Assembly (NCBI GenBank): GCA_003454135.1
Contig: DMKW01000201.1
Span: forward strand, 40,675 to 46,200
Reading direction: 5' to 3'
Origin: Microbacteriaceae bacterium
GTDB lineage: Bacteria; Actinomycetota; Actinomycetes; Actinomycetales; Microbacteriaceae
Length of the DNA stretch: 5,526 bases
Made by a program: the position numbers and the translations under genes. This document shows, piece by piece, positions 1 through 5,526 of the stretch. The notes beneath the pieces are model-generated. The model made no database searches. It worked only from the letters and a program-made list of their open reading frames with translations, and was not told where the DNA came from. How positions within the stretch are numbered: position 1 is the first letter of the stretch; each line of letters opens with the position of its first letter.

Positions 1-1238
1 GCGATGAGGTCGGAGCTCGCTGCCGCCCAGAGAACCGCGTAGAAGGTGACGCCGGCGGCACCGATTGCGGTACGCGCCGGAGCGTTCCGGGGGCGCTGCG
101 TGATGTGGTGCTCACGCTTGTCGCCCGTGATCCAACCCTCGATGAACGGGTAGAACGCGACGAGTCCCAGGAAGATCGGCAGCACGAGGATCACGACGAT
201 GATGTTGAAGGACCACGTGTGGTTGAGCCACACGAACTCCCACCCCGGAGGAACCAGACGTAGTGCACCATCCGCAAAACCGATGTACCAGTCCGGTTGG
301 GTACCGGCAGACACTGGGGAGGGGTCGTACGGTCCGTAGGTCCAGATCGGGTTGATCGTGAACAGCGATGCGATGAGCACGATCACGCCAAAGACGACGA
401 AGAAGAACCCGCCGGCCTTTGCCGCGAAGATCGGCAGGATCGGCACACCCACGACGTTGTCGTTGGTGCGTCCGGGACCCGCGAACTGCGTGTGCTTGTT
501 GATCACCATGAGCAAGAGGTGCGCGCCGAGGGCGGCGACGAGGATCGCAGGCAACAGCAGAATGTGCACCGAATAGAACATCGCGACAACCTTGGTGCCG
601 GGGAATTCACCGCCGAACAGCAGGTACGAGATCCAGGTTCCCACGATCGGGATGCCCTTGACCAGACCGTCGATAATGCGAAGGCCGTTACCGGAGAGCA
701 GGTCGTCGGGGAGCGAGTAGCCCGTGAAGCCCTCTGCCATCGCGAGGATGAAGAGCGTGAAACCGATGAGCCAGTTGATCTCGCGCGGTTTGCGGAATGC
801 TCCCGTGAAGTACACGCGCAGCATGTGCAGGCCAATGGCCGCGATGAAAAGCAGCGCAGCCCAGTGGTGGATCTGGCGGAAGAGCAGCCCGCCGCGAATG
901 TCGAACGAGATGTTGAGCGTCGACGAGTACGCGGCAGACATCTGCAGCCCCTTCAGAGGCACGTAGGAGCCGTGGTAGACCACCTCCGCCATGGACGGCT
1001 GGAAGAAGAAGGTTAGGAACGTTCCCGAGAGCAGGATCGCGATGAAGCTGTAGAGGGCGACCTCGCCGAGCATGAACGACCAGTGATCGGGGAAGATCTT
1101 GCGACCGAGCTCCTTGACGAGGCCCGAGATGCTCGTGCGTTCGTCGATGTAGTTCGCGGCTGCACCCGTGAAACGGGATCCGCGGCTCGGAGCTACCGCT
1201 GCTGGCGCGGTGGGTGCTGTAGGGGCAGAGACGGTCAT
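1..1238 (-). CDS. qcrB: Cytochrome bc complex cytochrome b subunit, 3' end beyond the window
   Basis: This is the membrane core of the menaquinol:cytochrome c reductase: it oxidises menaquinol and carries electrons across the membrane through two b hemes. The first 412 codons are present. Actinobacterial QcrB is usually about 540 residues, so the C-terminus lies off the left edge. Two histidine pairs suited to bis-His heme ligation are visible: H124/H138 on one helix (in QIHHWAALLF and GLHMLRVYF) and H225/H240 on another (in YSVHILLLP and GAHLLLM). The second pair is 15 apart, as in Gram-positive and b6-type proteins. The Qo-site motif is PDWY at 315-318, the common actinobacterial form of PEWY. 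The Ala/Pro-rich N-terminal tail (about 1-25) is probably cytoplasmic. The ATG overlaps the qcrA stop codon (ATGA). GGGAG lies five bases upstream inside qcrA, so translation is probably coupled. It is the last operon gene seen here. Confidence 0.97.
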   Translation of the reverse strand, partial: MTVSAPTAPTAPAAVAPSRGSRFTGAAANYIDERTSISGLVKELGRKIFPDHWSFMLGEVALYSFIAILLSGTFLTFFFQPSMAEVVYHGSYVPLKGLQMSAAYSSTLNISFDIRGGLLFRQIHHWAALLFIAAIGLHMLRVYFTGAFRKPREINWLIGFTLFILAMAEGFTGYSLPDDLLSGNGLRIIDGLVKGIPIVGTWISYLLFGGEFPGTKVVAMFYSVHILLLPAILVAALGAHLLLMVINKHTQFAGPGRTNDNVVGVPILPIFAAKAGGFFFVVFGVIVLIASLFTINPIWTYGPYDPSPVSAGTQPDWYIGFADGALRLVPPGWEFVWLNHTWSFNIIVVILVLPIFLGLVAFYPFIEGWITGDKREHHITQRPRNAPARTAIGAAGVTFYAVLWAAASSDLI

Positions 1239-2305
1239 GAACGCTCCCAGAAACTTGGGCCGACTGGTTCGTGGAAGTCACTCTGGGCGATGAGGTATCC
1301 CTCGCCGTCCACCGCGATGGGCAACTGCGGAAGCGGGCGCTTGGCCGGGCCGAAGATGACCTCACACTCGTTAGTGACGTCGAACGTGGAGGAGTGGCAG
1401 GGGCAGAGCAAATGGTGCGTCTGCTGTTCATACAGTGCCACGGGACATCCGACATGTGTGCAAATCTTGGAGTACGCGACTATGCCGTTGTAGTTCCAGG
1501 TTTCGCGTCCGGAAGAGATCGTGAGGTCTTCCGGCTTGAGGCGCATGAGGAGGACTGCTGCTTTCGCCTTCTCCTCGAGGCGGTCTTCCTTGTCGTTGAG
1601 CCCCTCGGGGATCACGTGGAAGACGGAGCCGAGCGTCACCTCGGAGGCCTTGATCGGCACCCCGGATGGGTCCTTCGTGAGACGGGTGCCCTTGGCCCAC
1701 ATCGTGTGCTCCAGTTGGGGCACCGGATCCTGAGCCGGAGCCAGATCGCGGAACAGAACGATGGCCGGCAGCGGCGTGGCGATGAGGGCGCCGATGAGGC
1801 TGTTGCGGATGAGGCTGCGACGACCGAAACCGGATTCCTCGTTGCCCTCCTTGAAGATCTCCACCGCACGGGCGCGGGTCGCCTCGGTGCCGCGGGTCGT
1901 GTGGCGGGACTCGGTCATTTCGTCGCCGCGCATCAGGTTCTTCGACCAGTAGATGGCGCCGATGCCGATGCCGAGCAGGCCAAGCGCGATGCCGAGGCCG
2001 AGCAGGAGCGTGTTGAGCCGCACCGATGCCGTGTTCCCCGGGATGATCGGGAACGCGATGTAAGCGGCGACCGCGAAGATGCTCCCGACGATCGAGAGGA
2101 AGAAGAGCGTGTAGACACGGCGCTCGGCCACGCGATCCTTCTTCGGATCGAGGTCGGTGGCCCGGAGCCGGTGCGGTGGAAGGCCGGGGTTCTCGAAGGC
2201 GTCTGACGCAACGACAGCCGTTCCGGGCGATGCCACAGGCGCCTCGCTCTTCACCACGGCCGAGCCGGCAGCGGCTTTCGAGCCGCCGTCGTCTTGCTGT
2301 GCCAT
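1235..2305 (-). CDS. qcrA: Rieske iron-sulfur subunit of the cytochrome bc complex
   Basis: This 356-residue protein carries the [2Fe-2S] cluster that takes the first electron from menaquinol at the Qo site and passes it to cytochrome c. The C-terminal Rieske domain has box 1 CTHVGC (282-287) and box 2 CPCHSS (301-306). The predicted cluster ligands are C282, H284, C301 and H304, with C287-C303 as the stabilising disulfide. A proline-rich loop follows at 319-329. The N-terminal half has three hydrophobic segments (about 64-87, 97-120 and 166-186), the long actinobacterial form rather than the single-anchor proteobacterial form. A twin-arginine motif, GRRSLIR (161-167), precedes the third segment, as in Streptomyces Rieske proteins whose last helix is inserted by Tat. 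The start is an ATG with AAGGGA five bases upstream. It lies 40 bases after qcrC and overlaps qcrB by four bases, consistent with one transcript. Confidence 0.97.
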   Translation of the reverse strand: MAQQDDGGSKAAAGSAVVKSEAPVASPGTAVVASDAFENPGLPPHRLRATDLDPKKDRVAERRVYTLFFLSIVGSIFAVAAYIAFPIIPGNTASVRLNTLLLGLGIALGLLGIGIGAIYWSKNLMRGDEMTESRHTTRGTEATRARAVEIFKEGNEESGFGRRSLIRNSLIGALIATPLPAIVLFRDLAPAQDPVPQLEHTMWAKGTRLTKDPSGVPIKASEVTLGSVFHVIPEGLNDKEDRLEEKAKAAVLLMRLKPEDLTISSGRETWNYNGIVAYSKICTHVGCPVALYEQQTHHLLCPCHSSTFDVTNECEVIFGPAKRPLPQLPIAVDGEGYLIAQSDFHEPVGPSFWERS

Positions 2306-2345
2306 TCTCTTCCCTTCGATTGGTGCTGTATGTGGTGCAGAAGTG

Positions 2346-3149
2346 CTAGTTGGCCTTCGCGGCGATCCAGATGGTCACGCCGACAATGGCGCCGAGCCCG
2401 AAGATCCAGATGAACAGGCCCTCGGACACCGGACCCAGATTTCCCAGGTCGATTCCACCGGGGGACGGGTTCTGGTCCAGGTACTTCAGGTAGGTGATGA
2501 TGTCGGCCTTTTGGGTCGGGGTGAGGTTCTTGTCGTTGAAAACCGGCATGTTCTGCGGTCCGGTCACCATTGCCTCATAGACGTGCGACGGGAGCACTCC
2601 GCTCAACGCGGGCGCGAACTTGCCCTGGGTGAGGGCTCCGCCGGCCCCGGCGACGTTGTGGCACATGGCGCAGTTGATGCGGAACAGCTCGGCTCCCGTT
2701 GACGCGTTGCCGTCGCCCTTGAGGTATTTCGAGTCGGGGAAACCCGGGCCGGGGGAGAGGGATGCCACGTAGTCGGCCAGCGCGGTAACCTGCGACTTCG
2801 TGAACTGCACCGGCTTCTGCTCGGCCTGTGGGCCCTGGATGGCGAGAGGCATGCGTCCCGTGCCCACCTGGAAGTCGACCGAGGCGGCGCCGACACCGTA
2901 GAGGCTCGGTGCGACGCCGTCCACGCCTTGTGCGCTCAGGCCGTGGCAGGTCGCGCAGTTCGCCGCGAAGAGCCTCTTGCCCTGGTCGGTCGTCGCGGTG
3001 GTCGTGGCCGCGGGAGTATTCGCGGACGCCGTGCTGCTGAACAGGGCATAAGCGCCGCCCGTGGAGACCAGGCCGATCACGATGAGGGCGATCGTGGCCA
3101 GTGGATGACGCCGGCCCCGTCGTGCTGTGCTGCGTGAGTTCTTCGCCAT
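2346..3149 (-). CDS. qcrC: Diheme cytochrome c subunit of the cytochrome bc complex
   Basis: This 267-residue membrane-anchored cytochrome cc replaces both cytochrome c1 and a soluble cytochrome c in actinobacteria, relaying electrons from the Rieske protein to the aa3 oxidase. Two CXXCH heme attachment motifs are present: CATCH at 65-69 and CAMCH at 160-164. Each is followed by a likely axial methionine, M100 in TGRMPL and M201 in QNMPVF. This gives two tandem cytochrome c domains (about 53-132 and 147-226). A basic N-terminus (RRGRRH) precedes a hydrophobic segment at about 17-37, a signal peptide or anchor. A second hydrophobic segment at about 244-264 anchors the C-terminus, leaving the heme domains outside the membrane. 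The start is an ATG with AGGGAA ten bases upstream. Length and architecture match the family. It lies 41 bases after ctaE and 40 before qcrA. Confidence 0.97.
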   Translation of the reverse strand: MAKNSRSTARRGRRHPLATIALIVIGLVSTGGAYALFSSTASANTPAATTTATTDQGKRLFAANCATCHGLSAQGVDGVAPSLYGVGAASVDFQVGTGRMPLAIQGPQAEQKPVQFTKSQVTALADYVASLSPGPGFPDSKYLKGDGNASTGAELFRINCAMCHNVAGAGGALTQGKFAPALSGVLPSHVYEAMVTGPQNMPVFNDKNLTPTQKADIITYLKYLDQNPSPGGIDLGNLGPVSEGLFIWIFGLGAIVGVTIWIAAKAN

Positions 3150-3190
3150 GCTGAAGTGGTTCCCTGGTTCCTGTATGAAGTGGCGGCGGC

Positions 3191-3820
3191 TTATTTGAGT
3201 ACGTAGATGACCAGAAACAACCCGATCCAGACGACGTCGACGAAGTGCCAGTAGTACGAGACGACGATGGTACTCGTCGCCTCCTTGTGTCCGAAATTTT
3301 TCACGCTGTACGCACGGCCGATGATGAGGAGCATGGCGATGAGGCCGCCAGTGACGTGCAGCGCGTGGAATCCGGTCGTGATGTAGAACGCCGAGCCGTA
3401 GGAGTTGGAGCTGAGGCTCACGTGCTCAGAGACGAGGTTCGCGTATTCGAAAATCTGGCCGGTGACGAACACCGCGCCGAGCGTGTAGCTCACGAAGAAC
3501 CATTCGACCATGCCCCACTTGACTGGATTCCATCCGGTGCGCTTCGCCTGCAGGCGCTCGGCAGCGAACACGCCGAACTGGGCGGTGAACGACGACGCGA
3601 CGAGGATGATCGTGTTCGTGAGCGCGTACGGCACGTTGAGCTTCGGCGTCTCGGCCGCCCACAACTCGGGCGACGTCGAGCGAAGGGTGAAATAGATGGC
3701 GAAGAGGCCGGCAAAGAACATCACTTCGCTGCCCAGCCAAACGATGGTGCCAACAGCAACTACGCTCGGACGATTGACGACGGGGGCCCCGACGGAGCGA
3801 GAAATTGAGGTGCTGGTCAC
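3191..3820 (-). CDS. ctaE: Cytochrome c oxidase subunit III (aa3-type)
   Basis: This is a subunit of the aa3 terminal oxidase, which reduces oxygen with electrons delivered by QcrC. Subunit III carries no redox centre and stabilises the catalytic subunit. With a GTG start the protein has 209 residues, the usual length for bacterial subunit III of this group, and about five membrane segments. Family hallmarks are WLGSEVMFFAGLF (about 28-40, with the conserved Glu at 32), GFHALHVTGG (150-159) and YYWHFVDVVWIGLF (189-202). The reading frame stays open upstream to a TTG at 3880 (229 residues), with an ATG at 3859. I prefer the GTG at 3820 because the extra 20 residues do not look like a family N-terminus and would run through the promoter region. 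A CATAAT box also sits exactly where a leaderless transcript starting at this GTG would need it. It is the first gene of the ctaE-qcrCAB run. Function is very secure; the start is moderately so. Confidence 0.95.
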   Translation of the reverse strand: MTSTSISRSVGAPVVNRPSVVAVGTIVWLGSEVMFFAGLFAIYFTLRSTSPELWAAETPKLNVPYALTNTIILVASSFTAQFGVFAAERLQAKRTGWNPVKWGMVEWFFVSYTLGAVFVTGQIFEYANLVSEHVSLSSNSYGSAFYITTGFHALHVTGGLIAMLLIIGRAYSVKNFGHKEATSTIVVSYYWHFVDVVWIGLFLVIYVLK

Positions 3821-3826
3821 TTCTCC

Positions 3827-3832
3827 ATTATG
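3827..3832 (-). promoter_or_regulatory. Candidate -10 element for ctaE-qcrCAB (leaderless start)
   Basis: On the minus strand CATAAT is followed by six bases (GGAGAA) and then the GTG of ctaE, so a transcript starting on that G would have this box at -12 to -7. No convincing -35 is seen: 17 bases further upstream reads GAAAAC. The box lies inside an 11-base palindrome, TCCATTATGGA (3824-3834), which could be a protein-binding site or chance. GGAG ends only two bases before the GTG, too close for a normal Shine-Dalgarno site. This is inferred from sequence alone. Confidence 0.45.
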
Positions 3833-3884
3833 GATGATTTCCGTCGCGAGTTTTCTCATTCCCTCGGCCAGTTGGGTCAATCGC

Positions 3885-3890
3885 TAGGAT
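3885..3890 (+). promoter_or_regulatory. Candidate -10 element or ribosome binding site for trpD
   Basis: TAGGAT fits the TANNNT pattern of actinobacterial -10 boxes and ends seven bases before the trpD ATG, so the transcript could begin at or next to the start codon. The same bases contain AGGA eight bases before the ATG, an acceptable weak Shine-Dalgarno site. The two readings exclude each other unless transcription starts further upstream. No recognisable -35 is found at 16-18 bases upstream. Confidence 0.35.
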
Positions 3891-3897
3891 CGCAACT

Positions 3898-4950
3898 ATG
3901 TCTTTTGAGCTCACGTGGCCCCGTTTGATCAGCACGCTACTCGACGGGGATGACCTCGCTATCAGCGAGGCATCGTGGGCGATGCGACAGGTGATGCAGG
4001 GCGAGGCAAGCCCGGCCCAGCTCGCGGGATTCCTCGTGGCGCTGCGCGCCAAGGGCGAGACCGTGGATGAGATCGTCGGTTTTCGGGACGCGATCCTCGA
4101 GAACTCCCTTCCGCTCGCCGTCGACCCGATGGCTCTCGACATCGTCGGCACCGGCGGGGACCGGTTCGGCACCGTGAACGTCTCGACGATGGCATCGATC
4201 GTGGCCGCGGCAGCCGGCGTGCCCGTCATCAAGCACGGCAACAGGGCGGCAAGCTCCGCCTCCGGATCGTCCGATGTGCTCGGCGCCCTGGGCATCAACC
4301 TCGACCTGTTGCCGCACCGCGTCGCGAGTGTGCTGGATGAGGCGGGGATCACGTTCGCCTTCGCCGCCCTCTTCCACCCGGGCTTTCGATTCGCCGGCCC
4401 GACCCGCAAGGACCTCGGCATCCCGACCGTGTTCAACTTCCTCGGCCCGCTCTGCAACCCCGCGCGATGCGAGGCCAACGCCGTCGGCGTGGCGCACCTC
4501 GACAAGGTGCCGCTCATCGTCGGCGTGTTCCGCACGAGGGGGGCGACCGCGCTCGTGTTCCGCGGAGACGACGGTCTCGACGAACTCACGACGACGGGTC
4601 ACAGCCACATCTGGGAGGTGTCGCGCGGTTCGGTGACGGAGCACGACCTCGAGCCCCTCGAACTCGGCATTCCCCGGGCCGAGATCGCCGACCTGCTTGG
4701 TGGCGACGCCGAGTTCAATGCGTCGATCGCCCGCGCCGTGCTCGCCGGCCAGACTGGCCCGGTGCGCGACATCGTGCTGCTCAATGCGGCGGCCGGGCTG
4801 GTCGCCTTCGACCTCGCCCAGGATCCCGCGCAGCTCCAGGTGCCGATCCTCGACCGGTTTCGGGCCAAGATCGCGGTCGCCGCGGAGACGATCGATTCCG
4901 GCGCGGCGAGCGCGAAGCTCGACGCGTGGGTTGCCGCGACGAACGCCTGA
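3898..4950 (+). CDS. trpD: Anthranilate phosphoribosyltransferase
   Basis: This cytoplasmic enzyme joins anthranilate to phosphoribosyl pyrophosphate (PRPP), the second committed step of tryptophan synthesis. At 350 residues it has the normal family length. A small helical N-terminal domain (about 1-75) precedes the catalytic domain. The PRPP-binding loop is GTGGD at 84-88, followed by NVST at 94-97. KHGNRAASS at 112-120 is the conserved substrate loop. R170 in GPTRKDLG matches the conserved arginine of the anthranilate site. D228-E229 in GLDEL match the metal-binding Asp-Glu pair. IPTVFNFLGPL (175-185) is the actinobacterial version of a conserved segment. The ATG start gives the expected N-terminus. 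No other trp genes are in the window, so trpD stands alone, divergent from ctaE as in Mycobacterium. The related thymidine/pyrimidine phosphorylases share this fold but are less likely given the KHGNR and DE motifs and the length. Confidence 0.96.
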   Translation: MSFELTWPRLISTLLDGDDLAISEASWAMRQVMQGEASPAQLAGFLVALRAKGETVDEIVGFRDAILENSLPLAVDPMALDIVGTGGDRFGTVNVSTMASIVAAAAGVPVIKHGNRAASSASGSSDVLGALGINLDLLPHRVASVLDEAGITFAFAALFHPGFRFAGPTRKDLGIPTVFNFLGPLCNPARCEANAVGVAHLDKVPLIVGVFRTRGATALVFRGDDGLDELTTTGHSHIWEVSRGSVTEHDLEPLELGIPRAEIADLLGGDAEFNASIARAVLAGQTGPVRDIVLLNAAAGLVAFDLAQDPAQLQVPILDRFRAKIAVAAETIDSGAASAKLDAWVAATNA

Positions 4951-4961
4951 CCGTTCTTAAC

Positions 4962-4999
4962 GAGCTGTGCCCCGCCGTGTGAGCGGCGGGGCACAGCTC
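4962..4999. terminator. Bidirectional hairpin between convergent trpD and glpK
   Basis: A perfect inverted repeat has arms GAGCTGTGCCCCGCCG (4962-4977) and CGGCGGGGCACAGCTC (4984-4999) around a six-base loop, TGTGAG. It begins 11 bases after the trpD stop and ends 8 bases before the glpK stop, so it can serve both transcripts. Neither side has a real run of T: the plus strand continues CGTTCACG and the minus strand GTTAAGAACGG. Such strong GC-rich stems with poor U-tracts are common at actinobacterial gene ends. The structure is certain; its function as a terminator is inferred. Confidence 0.8.
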
Positions 5000-5007
5000 C
5001 GTTCACG

Positions 5008-5526
5008 CTACTTGACGTCGTCGTCAACCCAGTCGAACGTCCTCGTCACGGCCTTCTTCCACAGGCGCATCTGGCGCTCGCGCTCCGATGTCTCCATGTT
5101 GGGCGTCCAGCGACTGTCCTCCTGCCAGTTGGCACGAAGCTCGTCGAGGTCGCTCCAGAAGCCGACCGCGAGGCCGGCCGCGTAGGCCGCACCGAGAGCC
5201 GTGGTCTCCGCGACGACCGGTCGCACGACCGGCACGCCGAGGATGTCCGCCTGGAACTGCATGAGCGTGTTGTTCGCGATCATGCCGCCGTCAACCTTGA
5301 GCTCGGTGAGGTCGACACCGGAATCGGCGTTGACCGCGTCGAGAACCTCGCGGGTCTGGAAGGCGGTCGCCTCGAGCGCCGCGCGCGCGATGTGACCCTT
5401 GTTCACGTAGCGGGTGAGACCGACGATGGCGCCCCGGGCATCCGACCGCCAGTACGGGGCGAAGAGCCCCGAGAATGCCGGCACGAAGTAGACCCCACCG
5501 TTGTCCTCGACCGTCTTGGCGAGAAC
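5008..5526 (-). CDS. glpK: Glycerol kinase, C-terminal part (5' end beyond the window)
   Basis: This is the last 172 codons of an FGGY-family kinase, reading in frame from the right edge to a TAG stop. Glycerol kinase phosphorylates glycerol to glycerol 3-phosphate with ATP in the cytoplasm. The visible part is most of the second actin-like domain. It includes the segment YFVPAFSGLFAPYW (about 13-26 of the visible part) and RGAIVGLT. The FGGY C-terminal signature region is KVDGGMIANN followed by QFQADILGVPVVRP, and TTALGAAYAAGLAVGFW is close to the glycerol kinase pattern. The total length would be near 500 residues. The start codon, promoter and N-terminal catalytic residues lie outside. The gene converges on trpD across a shared hairpin. 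Other FGGY sugar kinases are possible in principle, but the GLFAPYW and ALGAAYAAGLAVGFW segments favour GlpK strongly. Confidence 0.94.
   Translation of the reverse strand, partial: VLAKTVEDNGGVYFVPAFSGLFAPYWRSDARGAIVGLTRYVNKGHIARAALEATAFQTREVLDAVNADSGVDLTELKVDGGMIANNTLMQFQADILGVPVVRPVVAETTALGAAYAAGLAVGFWSDLDELRANWQEDSRWTPNMETSERERQMRLWKKAVTRTFDWVDDDVK

Noticed and set aside
297..1016. A 239-codon open frame on the plus strand, opposite qcrB
   Set aside because: The translation is highly charged and rich in Arg, Glu, Asp and His without domain features, as expected of the antisense of a GC-rich membrane-protein gene. qcrB is unambiguous on the other strand.
1271..2206. A 311-codon open frame on the plus strand, opposite qcrA
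   Set aside because: It is an antisense shadow of qcrA with low-complexity charged composition and no recognisable motif. The Rieske cluster motifs are on the minus strand.
3152..3183. An 8-base direct repeat (TGAAGTGG at 3152-3159 and 3176-3183) between ctaE and qcrC
   Set aside because: Two copies of eight bases in a short gap can easily arise by chance. The region is better explained by the qcrC ribosome binding site, and no operator-like symmetry is present.
3821..3880. A 20-residue N-terminal extension of CtaE from the TTG at 3880
   Set aside because: The extension does not resemble a subunit III N-terminus and has no good ribosome binding site. It would also place coding sequence over the likely ctaE promoter.
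3828..4589. Long minus-strand frames (253 and 235 codons) opposite trpD
   Set aside because: These are Ser/Arg/Ala-rich or charged low-complexity translations opposite a well-conserved enzyme gene. Such shadows are routine in high-GC DNA.
1..5526. A possible undescribed system in the window
   Set aside because: Every gene belongs to a well-known family in a known actinobacterial order. Gaps are all under 100 bases and I saw no mobile elements, unusual composition, repeats or orphan genes.

Overview
This is a GC-rich, densely packed chromosomal segment of an actinobacterium, most likely of the Microbacteriaceae/Micrococcales type. The evidence is the respiratory gene set: a three-helix Rieske protein, a membrane-anchored diheme cytochrome c in place of cytochrome c1, and a cytochrome b with a PDWY quinol motif. 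The gene order ctaE-qcrC-qcrA-qcrB, with trpD divergent from ctaE, is the one known from Mycobacterium tuberculosis and other actinobacteria. Genus cannot be settled from this window.

Layout. From 3820 down to the left edge, on the minus strand, lies one operon-like run in transcription order: ctaE (cytochrome c oxidase subunit III), qcrC (diheme cytochrome c), qcrA (Rieske iron-sulfur protein) and qcrB (cytochrome b, cut by the left edge). Gaps are 41 and 40 bases, and qcrA overlaps qcrB by four bases. A short divergent promoter region (about 3821-3897) separates this from trpD (anthranilate phosphoribosyltransferase, plus strand, 3898-4950). trpD converges on the 3' end of glpK (glycerol kinase, minus strand, cut by the right edge). 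A perfect 16-bp hairpin between the two probably ends both transcripts.

How the genes work together. QcrA, QcrB and QcrC form the actinobacterial bc complex, which oxidises menaquinol. It passes electrons through the Rieske cluster and the two c-type hemes of QcrC directly to the aa3 oxidase, of which CtaE is a subunit. trpD (tryptophan synthesis) and glpK (glycerol use) are separate metabolic genes that share the neighbourhood but no evident function with the respiratory genes.

No gap between genes exceeds 100 bases. I found no mobile elements, CRISPR arrays or RNA genes, and no sign of an undescribed system: this is a conserved core-genome region. The points worth a second look are the start of ctaE (a GTG exactly placed for leaderless transcription), a similar arrangement at trpD, an internal twin-arginine motif in QcrA, and the U-poor convergent hairpin.
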